64,000 nucleotides of DNA from Lycium barbarum. Its lineage: Eukaryota; Streptophyta; Magnoliopsida; Solanales; Solanaceae. Location: contig NC_083345.1 in the NCBI RefSeq assembly GCF_019175385.1, forward strand, positions 122,081,657 to 122,145,656, written 5' to 3'. The position numbers and the translations under genes were made by a program. This document shows, piece after piece, positions 10,680-21,588 of the stretch; within the stretch, counting starts at the first letter, position 1; every line of letters starts with the position of its first letter. The notes below the pieces were generated by a model that worked only from the letters and a program-made list of their open reading frames with translations, had not been told where the DNA came from and did no database searches.

Positions 10680-11500
10680 ATCAATTTACATAAATGAAAT
10701 TTCAAATCTTTCGTGGTGCCTTCACTAAAAATTAGAAGTACAAAATGTACAAAAAAAGAAAATCTTTTTTCTTTCAGGCTACAATTTTTAAAGATTAAAA
10801 ATAGGTATCACTAATGTCTAGAAAGACTAAAAATCATAAATGAAGATAGATATCACTAATGTCTAAAAGGAAAGATCTTTCTTCTTTCGAACTACTATTT
10901 CAAGGATTAACAATAGCTATCACTAATGTCTAAAAGGAAATATCTTTCTTCCTTCAGACTATAATGTTCAAGGACTAATAATAGACATCACTAATGTCTG
11001 AACAGACTAAAAATTAGAAATTTAAGTTAGGAAAAAAAATAATATTTACGAAGATCAACCTGAATTGGACGCTAAAATAAAGTAAATCAAGTGATCAGGC
11101 ATATCAAACATAATATACCCTGAAATGAACCTTAGAATTACGCGATTTAATGGGAATTATAGTTTGAAATTTCAAATCTTTCGTGCTGACTTAGCGGAAG
11201 ATTCGAAGTGCAAAATGTATGACAAAGTAAGATCTTTCTTCTTTCAAACTACAATTTTGAAGGATTAACAACAGGCATCACTAATGTCTAAAAATACTAA
11301 CAATCAAGAATGAAGATAGATAAAAAGCCGCGATATTTACTAAGATCAACCTGAATTGGACAGTAACAAAGTAAATCAAGTGATCAGGCATATTAAACAA
11401 AAATACCTAGAAATGAATTGGACAATAACAAAATAAATCAAGTGATCAGGCACGTTAAACATAAATAAATACCTTGAAATTGTACAGTAACAAAGTAAAT
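10680..11500. repeat. Irregular repeats in the captured intron region
   Basis: The phrase GTATCACTAATGTCTA (and variants ATCACTAATGTCTAAAAG) recurs at about 10804, 10850, 10917, 10987 and 11276. AAATCAAGTGATCAGGCA recurs near 11085, 11368, 11434 and 11497. This looks like local tandem duplication inside the intron between the two captured CCCH exons. Confidence 0.6.
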
Positions 11501-11596
11501 CAAGTGATCAACCACATTAAAAAAAAAAAAAGGAAAAACCCCTAAAAATGAACCCTAGAATTACACAATTACAACACAAAATTACCAAATTACTAT

Positions 11597-11692
11597 GGTT
11601 ACGAGGATGATTGAAGCGACAACGAGCACCATAGACACAAATATCAGTCCTCAAGTAATAAATACAATCAGCCTCGTTTGGCCTTTCAGGAA
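11597..11692 (-). pseudogene. Captured CCCH zinc-finger gene, first-finger exon
   Basis: The minus strand encodes [17 protein letters not shown] and [14 protein letters not shown]. The spacing C-x8-C-x5-C-x3-H is an exact CCCH zinc finger, with the PERPxExDC lead-in and FNHPR exit typical of the plant ZFN-type RNA- or DNA-binding CCCH family. The donor after NHPRN is not a clean GT, so splicing is probably damaged. Only one complete finger of the usual five is present. Confidence 0.75.
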
Positions 11693-12244
11693 CACAAGAA
11701 CAGAAAAAACTGCTAAACCCACATACAAAAACAAAAATCCTGGTTATGTAGGCATCAAACAGAAGCAATGAGGGACAAACCAAGAAACCCACATGGATAT
11801 TCTGGGGAAAAGAGAAAGTAACTAAATAAAATAAAAAAAAAAAACTTACAGAGGGGAACTTGTTACTAGAATAGCAAATAAATTTCAATTTACACTTAGT
11901 AAAATTTTAACAAATAGATACAAATGCAAACTTTAACAATAAATATAAGTAAGCTACTAATTAAATTACAATTACAAAGTAATGTAACTAGTAATGATAG
12001 ATATGAGATATTTACCAAAAAAAAAAAAGGACAGAAATGAGATTGAAAAAAAATGGAAAAAAATGACTTACCTTTAGTGGCGACGGAGGACAGGCAGTGG
12101 TGGGGATGGGGCGTCAACGGCGGGGAGGGATAGGGGTGTGGTGGGGTGGAGTGTCGGCGACTGGGTAGGGGTACGGTGGGGGTGGGAGTTTTAATATAAT
12201 TAGGTTTTGGTTGTTGGGAATAAGAATTGCACGATCGAAGTTTG

Positions 12245-12555
12245 GGGGAGTGTATTAAATTTTACAAACACGTGGTCGAAATAGTTAAGTCAAATCGGTC
12301 GAAATATGATTTTTTTAAATTAATTATTTTATTTATATAATTTAATTTTTAAAAATGTTTTTTCTCAGTTATTATTTGTATAAAAATAATTTTCGACCTC
12401 ATGCGGTCAAAATTTTATTTCCCGTGTAAATATCGACAGCTTGAGGGCGAAATCCCAATAAATAAATAAATAAATAAATAAATTTTGAAAATTTCGACCT
12501 CATGTGATCGATTTTTTCGATCAAAAAGTGAGGTCGAAAAATTTTGATCGAAATT
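12245..12555. repeat. CACTA-2 right subterminal palindrome array
   Basis: Four to six degenerate copies of the same TTCGACC-NNNN-GGTCGAAA palindrome as at the left end, with an (AATA)n run near 12460. The array is sparser and more decayed than on the left. Confidence 0.7.
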
Positions 12556-14399
12556 CACTGTTTTTTTTAGTAGTGAATTAGGTCATATGTGTTAACTTGC
12601 ATAGTTTGTTAATTTTCTTCTTGTTGCATATTCGTCGATAAGATGAGTTTGGATTCATGAAATGCTTTTAAGAAATGGACTTAATAGGTGTAAAGTTCAT
12701 TAGCCTTTTAGACATAAAGAAAATGTTGATGAAAAAGTAAATTAATACATTGCATATATATAATTATACAAATTGTGTATATAATTTGTCGGTTTGGTTT
12801 GGTTTGCTTTTTTAAAATCAAACCAAATCAAATATTTTTAATTTTTTAAGATTTAAAACCAAAGCAAACTTAGACAACTATCGGTTTATTCAATCGATTT
12901 TTGGTTTGAATCAGTTTTTAACCAGACGTGCACACCCTACTTACTTGTAACCTCAAAACTTATATTTTATTATAACTTTTTTTTAACGTTAATTATGTGA
13001 TTTTATATGTCAAATCAATTTTTTTTAATTATTATAGAGATATTTATGTATATATGGTATTTTATTATTTTCAAATTGAGTAATTTCTTTTGTGTAATCG
13101 CTTACTTTCAAAAAGTCTATATGCATACTGAAAATTTTGTAGTTGTAGTTGATTGTCCATTCACATTGATATTAATTATATAATTATTAATTATTATTTT
13201 TATACGTAATTTTCCTTATATAATTGGTACTTATTGTATAAAATAAAATTTATATATAAGACAAGTTAAAGAAAGCTAAAATATATATATAAAAAAAAAG
13301 GAAAAGGAACGACACTGGCGTATTGGCCAAACAATTAATCCCTAAAACCTAAATCTCATTCTTCTTACTCCGGCTCCCTGTACAGCCGCAACAATCCTCC
13401 CCACTTTTCCATTCCTTTCTTCAATTATTAATTTTCGAAAAAGAACAAGAAAGACAAAGAAGAGCAAGAGAGAACTATATATATTAACGGTATGTTCATG
13501 GTGTTATATTTTAGGGTTTTTAAATCTCCTTACATCTATAATTGACTTAGGTTTTCGGTTTTAATATTGCGGATATAGCTATTTCATAGATATTGTGCCT
13601 CATTTATTATTTATAGGGAGTGGGGATTTAAATATTTTATAGTTTTAACATATTGGAAAGAACCATAATTTTTGAAATTTAAGAATAAAGCAACATTAAA
13701 CAATTGAAATTTTGACATGTATACTTATCATAGCGGATAGCATTTTCGATAACGAGCATATACATAAAGGAATTAATTTTTTTATAAGTGCAATGACTTT
13801 AATTGTAAGAATCTTAAAGTTAGAACCATTAAATTTAGTTCTTCGATTCACTTCATTGAACTTATGAAACTTTTGGTTCTCATGTATGATTCAGTCCTAA
13901 AGTTCTTAAATTTTTTGTTTAGATTAAGGTTCTTGCTTCAATTGTAAGCGCTTAACCGTCAAAACTCATACTCTTCTTTTGCGCTTTGCATTTTCAAACT
14001 CATACTCTTCTTTTGCGCTTTGCATTTTCGATTATGTCATATGTTAAAGTTTACTCAAATAATTATCAAGACATAGTTATTCTCTTCTTGAAATTCTACT
14101 CATACTTTTACTAATCAAATTTGCATCTTTGTAGTTAATAGTTAAGAATACATATATATATGATCGTTTCTGTTTATAGGTAACTTGTTTTGGAATTAGA
14201 GCAAAATGACAAGCTAAAATCAATGTTGACCAAGCTAAGGTGCAGTTTGAGACCGTGAAAGGAGAGAAAGAAGACTATGGCTCTTTCGATCTAAAAACGA
14301 GATGGTGTCATGGAAGAATTGTGTATTGTAAATATTTTGAAATTGAAATATAGAATTGTGTAATTTGAACTTGTATTGGAATATAAATATATATATATT

Positions 14400-15060
14400 T
14401 GAATTCTTAGCTACGTTATAAAGTTCTTGCTCTTCCATTTGTAACAATAAATTTTTTGACTTCGCAACTAAAGATATAAATAATTGCCACGTACAATAAA
14501 TTTGTGAGTTCATAACTAAATGTATATATAATATCCACATGAAAATATATTTTTACTTTTCGTAGCAAAATGAAGAAAAACTTTAACTATAAATCTATGT
14601 AAATCGTGGCAAGAGGTATGGATTTTTAGATACAATATGAAAATATTTGGGGCAAATACTTCAATTCATAGCTATGAAATTTTTAATTCATAGCTAAATA
14701 CGAATGCTATTGCCACGAGATTAAGCTATCTAAACAGCCACAAAATTTGAGTTTGCGTGGCAAATAAATTAAATCTTTTGCTACAATATATTATTTTGTG
14801 GCTACAATATGAAGATAGCTACAACTTTTATCTGTCGTGGCAAAAGAATAAAATTATTTGCTATAAGTATATATATCGTGGCAATTTTTTTTATCATCAC
14901 AGCTACGACACAAAAAAGTTCGTAGCAAAAAGTATCAATCCATAGCCACGGACCATGTAAAGTCCGAAGCTAACCTTTAGCTACGTTACATTTTGCTACG
15001 AATGCTACGGACAAAAAATTTGTGGCTAAAGTGTTTAGCCACGAAATTTTTTATGTTTAG
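14400..15060. repeat. CACTA-1 right subterminal repeats
   Basis: TAGCTACGTT, TTGCCACG, CGTGGCAA and GTAGCTA motifs in both orientations, matching the motif set at the left end of CACTA-1. Confidence 0.75.
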
Positions 15061-15102
15061 CTACATTGTATTTCGTAGCTATATAGGCATAATGTTGTAG
15101 TG

Positions 15103-15174
15103 ACAAATATAGGATCCGCACAAATACATGGGGGTTCCCGAGAACCCCCATATAATATGCCAAATCCGCCCCTT
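15103..15174 (-). mobile_element. hAT-like MITE in LIL3 exon, right part
   Basis: Right piece of the element split by CACTA-1. It contains the inverted repeat TGGGGGTTCyCGrGAACCCCCA (15129-15150) typical of this MITE group and ends in CCGCCCCTT before the target repeat TGTTTTGC. Confidence 0.55.
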
Positions 15175-15182
15175 TGTTTTGC

Positions 15183-15521
15183 AAAAGAAGTTTCCCCATT
15201 GGGTCGACGATACCTACACCAGTCAAGCTATCCACAAAGTAGGCCATAAAGAAACCAACCATTGCAGCACGACCTGTATAAGATTCACATGTGGTCATTA
15301 TTTGATCTGCTTAACCTAATATAACTACAGCTATGTATTTGAGACTAGGAAACAATTGTGCAGAAAAAAGGGTATAAGCAAACCATTGAGACATTCCGCT
15401 TCAGGAAGATGGGACCTCTTCATCCATGCCCACCAAGGAATAATTGAGGTATCGAAAAGCACAGGGTCGTCGTTACTTGATGACTCGGGGTTATCTTCCA
15501 ACCATTTCCTTCTCCTAACCT
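15183..15521 (-). pseudogene. LIL3: LIL3 pseudogene copy 1, exon 2 and 5' part of last exon
   Basis: The minus strand gives an exon at 15521-15384 ([32 protein letters not shown]), then a GT-AG intron, then the last exon from 15273 ([20 protein letters not shown]) to the break at 15183. The exon boundary falls in a split Gly codon (AATG|GTTTGC ... ACAG|GTCGT). The [12 protein letters not shown] stretch is the first membrane helix of LIL3. The acceptor before exon 2 is kept (GCGCAG). There is no first exon upstream. Introns show it arose by DNA duplication, not retroposition. Confidence 0.85.
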
Positions 15522-15862
15522 CTGCGCATGAATAACTATCAATTGTTTAATTGCGATAAATCCCAAAATGAGCAAAAAAAAACGTCATTTATTATGGGTG
15601 CTACTTTTAGGAACAACCGTCTTAAATCTTAAAACAAATAAGTATTCATCATTGAGAAGGCATCAAATATAGGCAGGGCATAGCTAGTAAGAGAGGAGAT
15701 TCAATTGAATCCCTTCGTTGAAAAAATATACTGTTTTTCAATTTTCGAAATCCTTTGTTCTTATTCTTAGTTAAATGTGTGGAATAGACCAAACCCTAAG
15801 AAAATTGGAAAATCAAGTAAGGAAAAACCTTTTTTATTTTATTCTTCACGTCCAGCAAATTG

Positions 15863-15865
<3 letters not shown>

Positions 15866-15926
<61 letters not shown>
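15866..15926. repeat. Compound (AT)n(AG)n microsatellite
   Basis: About 15 AT units directly followed by about 14 AG units. Confidence 0.95.
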
Positions 15927-15928
<2 letters not shown>

Positions 15929-15954
15929 TCGTTGATTAAACTTTATACAACAAC

Positions 15955-16078
15955 ATACTCAGTGGGGTCTGGGGAGTGTATAGTGTACGTAGACCTTAGC
16001 CCCACCTTGTGTGAGTTAGAGAGGCTGTTTCAGATAGACCTTCAGCTCAAGAGAAGCATTTTCAGAAACAAGTTTGAA
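15955..16078 (-). mobile_element. SINE 3' fragment (TS/SolS-like)
   Basis: Contains CAGTGGGGTCTGGGGAGTG, TGTACGTAGACCTTAGCCCC, GAGAGGCTGTTTCAGATAGA and CTTCAGCTCAAGAGAAG, the conserved 3' region of a common Solanaceae tRNA-derived SINE read in reverse. The CAA-rich start (CAACAACATA) corresponds to the TTG tail. The tRNA-like head is absent. Confidence 0.65.
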
Positions 16079-16639
16079 AAAATACAAGAGTGAAGAAGCA
16101 ATGATAAAAATACTGAGGAAAGGAAAGTATCTAAAGCAAACATACTAGGATATAAAAAATAAAAGTTGAATCCACTTGATATATGAAAAAAATATTCTAG
16201 TGTGATGGTAAAGAGGGTTCAAAAGTTGTTTTAGGTCACAAATTTGTATCGTAACTATGACATTCTAGTTTTTTTTTTTTTTCGTTCTGGCAATGAATGT
16301 AGGTATAACACCTCAAATAAAGGGTTGAAGATTACAATTTTTTAAAGTATATTGCCAAATCAGTAATGTTAGTGAAGGCTACAGTCAACAACCTCAACGA
16401 CAAGCGAGGAAATGGGATCAACTTAAAGTTAAGAAGTAACAACCGCATATATCCTGCTATATTCCATCACGTTAAAGAAAGTCCTCACTTCTATCTTCAT
16501 TTCAGTAATATTTTAGATTAAGAGGCACCATTTAATGAGCAGCTTCTCATAAGTGTCTATAAGTACATACTGCACCATACATGAAGATAACTCTCACTCA
16601 AGAGTTCGATCCAAAAAAGCCAAGCTGCAATAATAAGAA

Positions 16640-18650
16640 TAACTACGAATACATTCTACTCCGTGTATCTTCCCGCGTTGTGTGCAGCCAACATTTTGCA
16701 AAAAAGCTCAATTAATACAACGTTCAGTAGTTATATTCTAGCTTATTCTCGATCTTTTAACAGTTCATCTCCTCCCTTGCTTAAGGTCCAAACGCACTTA
16801 CTCGGCACACTTCTAAATCACACCTTCTAACTTCTCCTTTCAGGTGACCAAAACTAAGAATTAGACCATCTCTCAAAACACGGGATGGCATCCAAATTGA
16901 AGAATAACCAAGTCTTACAGAACACGTTATGGTAGCGTGCAGGCAACCCCATTTTCTAATCGAACTATATATATAGTTGTAAAATTTGTCACAATATACA
17001 TATAAAAATATAGTATAAATTTGCTAAGGCCTCCCACATTGTAACACAGAGCAGGAGATATATGTGCTGGTAAAAAAGGCTACATTTGACTATGCGATGA
17101 GATGGTGAGTCAATGATCATGCTAGATCTGTTTTTCATAGTTTATTGCGTTGTGCAGATCATATTGAGAGATATCCAGCTGCCGAGCAGTGATTCCAGCT
17201 ACTTATAGTCCTATTAGCTGAGGAGAGCCACCACTAGTTTGTGGAGGCAGCATAAGTTTCTATCTTCATATTCAGTGTTGTCTTCTATTTTCTAGCTGCG
17301 TCTCGTACCATTGTACTCAATTAATAGTTGTTCCATGAATTAATCTACCGTTTGTTTTATGGGATGTTTGTCTAAACGGTTGCTTTTTTTGTTTCAGCAT
17401 TATCTATCACAAGACTTCTTATCTATTATTACGATTCTGTTCCTCATCTTTATTAACATGATTAGCTTAGTGGATTTGCTTACCGGGATAGTGCTCGTTG
17501 GATGCTCTACCGTGATCTAAATGTCACATTTAGGTCGTGACATTCTCTAGCTACTAAGTTAAGTCTAACAAGTGGAATAGCACCAAAAAAAGTTGAACAA
17601 AAATCAAATTTTGGAACTTTAGTTACTTCTAGTTAGTCATATAAATGAATCAACTTCCAGAAAAAGCTCAACAAAAAAAAATCAAAAATCAAATTTAGAA
17701 CGCTGGTTACTTCAAGTTAGTCATAAAAATAAATCAACTTCGAGAAAAAGCTCAACTAAAGACCAAATTTTAGAGCTGTAGTTTACTCGTAGTTAGTCAT
17801 ATAAATGAATCAACTTCAACAAAAAGCAACAAAAAATCACATCTTACAGGTTTGGTTACTTCTACTTAGTCATATAAATGAATCAACTTCAAGAAAAAAG
17901 CTCAACGAAAAAAAAAAATCGAATTTTAGAACTTTGGTTACTTCTAGTTAGTCATAAAAATGAATCAACTTCAAGAAAAAGCTCAACAAAAAAAATTTGA
18001 TATAAATAGCCGCCCAACAAAATAATAGTGCGCAAATGTATATTATTTGTATTATAATATATAACATACATAAAATATACATTCTTGATACACCTTGCCA
18101 TCTTTCTCAAATTTCTTCAAATCCCATGTCCCTCCAATCCACCTACCATCCTCAAATATCCTCACTAACTTCAAATGATCCATTTGAGTTTAAAGGCAAC
18201 CCATTAGACCCCTCAGTTTTTTCTTGCTCAATAGTGACAATATATTAGAAGAAGAGAAATCAAGAAAGGGAAATGGAGTTTATTGGGAGTTATTAAAGGG
18301 TGATATGGTTTGTGGGTTAAAAGGTAAAGGCGCAAATATGACCCTTTTCCCTTTTGAATAATAAAAAAGTTAACTAAAAATGCTTTTTCAAATTCAAATT
18401 GATCAGCATTTCAAAACAAATTACAACCTTTCAAACACTGCAAAGCCACCCTACTGTACATATAGTAAATATTTAACTGCTAGGTTTGTGTGGAAGGAAA
18501 AAAGAGAAGGGATTTTACGTAAGTAGTTTCATTTTATTTTATATTTATTAGTAACAACTTAATTTTAATTATTATTTTTTGTTATATTGTTAATGATGAT
18601 ATTCTATAGCTTCATAAATCTCATGGCATATTTCAGATAAGTAAATTTCA
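16640..18650. other. Tandem-segment block alpha, copy 1, right part
   Basis: Aligns with 21590-23700 and 57990-60230, and in its first half with 30640-31340. At 17400-17544 it ends in ATTTAGGTCGTGACA, which resembles the 3' terminus of a Ty3 LTR, so part of this block may be an old LTR shared by all copies. The block stops at ATGGTCA (18651-18657), where copia sequence begins. No gene seen. Confidence 0.6.
17560..17995. repeat. Minisatellite, period about 85-95 bp, about 5 units (alpha 1)
   Basis: Each unit has TAGTTAGTCATAWAAATGAATCAACTT, then AAGAAAAAGCTCAAC with a poly-A stretch, then ATTTTAGAACTTTGGTTACTTC. Unit order is the same in the sister copies, so the array predates the segment duplication. 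Confidence 0.85.
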
Positions 18651-19855
18651 CGATGGTCAGAATAAAAACATATAATGGGCTTTTGAAATAATTTCTCCAC
18701 AGTTCGTTTAAATTTTGGAAACACAATTGAAACATCAGATTTTCTCTTTAGAGTAAATAGCCAGATATATTTCGTATAATGATCTACAAATATTAAATAA
18801 TATTGAAAACCAGAAACTTCTGGTGCAGCACCCCAAACATCGAAATAAATATATTCTAAAGGGGCGGAACTCTGTATCGAGGATTTATAAAAGGGAGTCT
18901 TATGCATTTTATTGCATTTACGAGAATTAACAAAAAAAAAAAAAAAAAAAAAAATCCTCTCTAAAGATGAAGAAACATTCAAAAGCTTCAAAATATGACG
19001 AAGAGTAGGAGTGGAGGGATGTCTGAGACGTCGATGCTAGTTAGGAGCAGTGGTGATGGAAGTGGTGTTGACTTGAGCAAGAGATATAGCTTTGAGAACA
19101 GACTTGGACGGCCATGGATATACACCGCCCTTTGGCTTCCCCGCTACCAGTGGTGCCTCCGTGTGATAGTCCTTCACAACAAACCAGTAAGGTGAGAATT
19201 CAACCGAGACATAGTTATCATGACACAATCGATAAACAGAGACAAGATTCTTTTTCATACGAACCACACATAAAACATTAGTTAAATTAAGAGGTGTAGA
19301 GGAAGAGGGTAGGAGAGTAGACGATCCCGTATGCGTAATCTTGTGAACTTTACCATCACCAAGAATGACATCCTCAGTTCCATCATATTCGGAATGAATA
19401 GAAAGGTTTTGTAAATCTTGTGTAACATGGTGGGAGGCACCAGAGTTGACAAGCCAATTTGGATCCCTATTGGTGGACTGTGAAGCAAAGTTAGCTTTGG
19501 GTTGCTGATTGTTAGATCTGTTGGAGTTGCTCAAAGAACCACTGGATTTGGTACCTATGACAGCAGAAAGAATAGAAAGTAATTTCATGCATTGCTTGAC
19601 ATGATGGCCCGGTTTGTCGCACAGTTGACAAGTGACCCTGGGTCGATTGTTTTGGCCACCAGAATAACCACCTTGATTGATGCCATTTCCGTTCCGATTC
19701 GAAGGAATAAAATTCCTATCGTTGGAACATGACTTGTTGGTATTTCGATTGAAATTCCTGCTGGTGGGTGCGAGAGGTTTAGGAGCAAAGTTCACCATGA
19801 TTAGCGCTATTGTCTGGGATGAGCGACGAGTCAAATGAGCTTCAAAGTCAGTCAA
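18651..19855 (-). pseudogene. Ty1/copia fragment: gag C-terminus, protease, start of integrase
   Basis: The minus-strand frame 19855-19037 has Gly/Asn-rich gag with the zinc knuckle CQLCDKPGHHVKQC, then the protease box WLVNSGASHHVT (normally DSGA; Asp replaced by Asn) and ILGDGKVHKITHTG. A second frame from about 18991 carries integrase HYTKYIWLF and FYSDH. The frames are broken between them and run into a poly-T tract near 18940. Integrase stops at 18651, where the copia match SDH meets block alpha at a shared ATGGTCA, so RT and RNase H are missing. Confidence 0.85.
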
Positions 19856-19874
19856 CTTGTCATGAAGCTCGGTT

Positions 19875-20690
19875 TGTTAGGATTTTGGGTTTTCCTTCCT
19901 ACGTGGAATTGGATTAATAAAATCCAGTCCAATTAGGGTTTTAGATTTTCCCTTATTATGTGGAATTGGATTAATAAAACTCAATTCAATTTGGACCAGA
20001 CCAGTTTTACCCAAAATTTCCTCTATATATAGGATCAATTTAGCTCTTATTTTCATAACACAAGAGTGAATTCATAGCAGCCATATAGAGAGAAAAATGT
20101 GAGAGAGAAAGCAGATTTTTGTCCACAAATTTTCTGCTACAGCAGTCCGCTTTAAATAGTGTTTCCCGATTCGTTAACCGTTGGATCGTGCTGAAAGTTA
20201 AAAAACTGGGGGTTCTCAATATCTTGTTATTCGATTTCAACGGTGGAGATCGGATTTTGTGATCTGTAGCTCTAATTTTTTAGTACGAACAGTAGCTCGT
20301 TTTTTGGGGGTGATTTCTCTCTTTTATTCGTTAGTTTTGGTGTTATCTTTTATGTATTGTTGCTCCGTGCTTGGCTTTGTTGTTGTAGCCATTTGGAGAA
20401 CATTATTGTAACTCTTATTGTTTATAGTGGAGCTTTTGTGGGCCGGAGGTCCCGTGGATGTTTCCTTCACATTGAAGGGATTTTATCACGTAAATTTGGC
20501 GTCTCTTCTATTCGATTTATTTTTGCTTGCTTTGCTATCTTATTGTTGGTATAGCTGCTACCTAGATTTCCATTTGTGCTAGTGTTTATTGTCTTCTCTT
20601 GGTTCAAATAGTGTGGGAAGTTTCGACTTGGATATTTCTTCCGCTGTTACCTCGTCGTGCAATTTGATTATTGCTTGTTTCTTCCCAACA
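19875..20690 (+). mobile_element. Solo LTR (816 bp) inside the copia gag
   Basis: Starts TGTTAGGATTTTGG and ends TTCTTCCCAACA, with CGGTT and AGGTT flanking (a 5-bp duplication with one difference). Gag coding sequence resumes on either side of it. CTATATATAGGATC near 20022 looks like a TATA box and suggests + orientation. No internal region remains, so it is a recombination product. Confidence 0.8.
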
Positions 20691-21294
20691 AGGTTATGGG
20701 TGTTTCACAAGCACGAAGTGCAGAGGCAATGTTGTCATACTCGAAAGGAAGGCCGTGTATGACACGAAGAAAAACTTCATCAGCAGATATGTGAACACCA
20801 ACTGAAGCAAGCTTGGTACAAATCTCTTTGATTTTCTGCAAATACATAGTAATGGAGAGATGTCCCTTTTGAATAGTATTCAGATCTTCCCTCAAGCTCA
20901 TTATGCGAGCATGTGATGGCTTGGCATAAGTCGTGGCAAGGTTTTTCCAAAGCACATAGGAAGTCTTATCATCAGTAACAAAGGGTATAATTTCTGGTGA
21001 AAGGGAACTGGAGAAAATCATAGGCAATAAGCAGTGTTTCCCATTGATATTGCCAAGATTGATAGTTGGTGGTGGTGAGTTTTAGTGGGGCCTGGGCGGC
21101 AACGTTGATGGAGATAAGGTGGTCATTATTGTTTAAGGATATAATGGTGTTAGAGGAGGCCACTATATTTTGTGGAGAACGAGTGCTCTAATGGTTAGTT
21201 GATGGAATAGTATGGTTTTTGGGTGTTGACGTGGAGTTTGTTGGGGTTGGGGTTGGGTTGGGAGGGAATCAGAGGTGCTATTCGACGGAGCCAT
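20691..21294 (-). pseudogene. Ty1/copia gag N-terminal part
   Basis: The minus strand starts MAPSNSTSDS at 21294 (Pro/Gln-rich), passes through LKLTTTNYQSWQYQWETLL (typical copia gag) and SYVLWKNLATTYAKPSHARI to FLRVIHGLPFEYDNIASALR, over three frames, so at least two frameshifts. It is interrupted by the solo LTR at 20690 and resumes at 19874. Confidence 0.85.
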
Positions 21295-21353
21295 GGCTTC
21301 TGGAAGAAAAAAAAAAACCATTGCCCAGAAACTTTTGGTTGTGAAGCGCAGTA

Positions 21354-21365
21354 GCCCTGATACCA
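21354..21365 (-). other. Copia primer-binding site
   Basis: The minus strand reads TGGTATCAGGGC, one base off the tRNA-iMet-complementary consensus, just upstream of gag. Confidence 0.75.
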
Positions 21366-21368
21366 TAA

Positions 21369-21588
21369 AGTAGTTTTACAGAAGAGATAAGAGCTTGATT
21401 TTATTAATAATGAATAGGGTATTTATGCAAGAGGATGGATCCATAAGGATCAGGAAGGAAATCATCTACAATCAATCAAAATAAATGACAATCTCTACAA
21501 TTATGAGTAAGCTAAAATAAGGAAACTGAATCTGTAAATAAGGAGAGAAAGCAATTCACAATCAATCTAATATATCTCTAATATCCTT
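21369..21588 (-). mobile_element. Copia 5' LTR fragment
   Basis: Sequence between the PBS and the resumption of block alpha at about 21589 (TTTCGGGTG). In minus orientation it begins inside AGGATATTAGAGATATATTAG, so its outer TG end is lost. Together with the loss of everything after integrase, the copia piece is truncated at both ends and sits between two alpha copies. Confidence 0.6.

Larger units (their letters stand above)
7963..12575. mobile_element. CACTA transposon 2 (4.61 kb) carrying host gene fragments
   Basis: The left end reads CACTATTAAAAAAACAGTGA; the right end on the minus strand reads CACTACTAAAAAAAACAGTG. Both continue as AATTTCGAYCAAAATT, a TIR of about 40 bp with few mismatches. 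Flanking triplets TTA and AAT do not match, so the target duplication is decayed. No transposase is present. The interior is mostly captured plant gene sequence: CCCH zinc-finger exons at 10609-11692 and kelch exons at 9058-10130, both on the minus strand and both with introns. This is the structure of a transduplicating (Pack-type) CACTA element. Confidence 0.82.
7573..12939. mobile_element. TIR element nested in CACTA-1 and split by CACTA-2
   Basis: The two outer parts (7573-7962 and 12576-12939, together about 750 bp) have related inverted ends: CAGAGGTGTTCATGAG at the left, and AGGGTGTGCACG on the minus strand at the right. Both are followed by GGTTTGGTT / AATCAAACCAAA-rich arms. ACTTGTTG and ACTTACTT flank the ends, an imperfect 8-bp duplication that would suit a hAT-type element. 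Family placement is uncertain. Confidence 0.5.
6246..15102. mobile_element. CACTA (En/Spm) transposon 1, 8.86 kb, nested
   Basis: Both ends begin CACTACAACAT read inwards, and the match extends through TATATAGCTACGAAAT, giving terminal inverted repeats of about 33 bp with few differences. The 3-bp duplication ACA lies outside (6243-6245 and 15103-15105), the CACTA hallmark. Inside each end are dense subterminal repeats. No transposase (TNPD) domain is seen. A 47-codon open stretch at 14210-14353 (+) starting QAKINVDQAKVQFETVKG could be the last exon of a TNPA-like gene, and 13300-13490 looks like a 5' UTR with a GT intron start, but neither is secure. The element is non-autonomous. It contains a further TIR element and CACTA-2. 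Confidence 0.88.
15522..16640. other. Tandem-segment block alpha, copy 1, left part
   Basis: Shares order and sequence with 28140-30610 and 46310-58010 once insertions are removed. Besides the microsatellite and SINE fragment it holds the phrase GGAAATGGGATCAACTTAAAG, found in all copies. No gene seen. Confidence 0.6.

Noticed and set aside
18590..18660. Apparent continuation of copia integrase past SDH (REIYLSEICHEIYE)
   Set aside because: The same bases occur at the end of alpha copies 2 and 4 without any integrase, so the frame simply reads through the junction.
20040..20240. ORF in the copia gag region
   Set aside because: Lies wholly within the 816-bp solo LTR and has no recognised motif.
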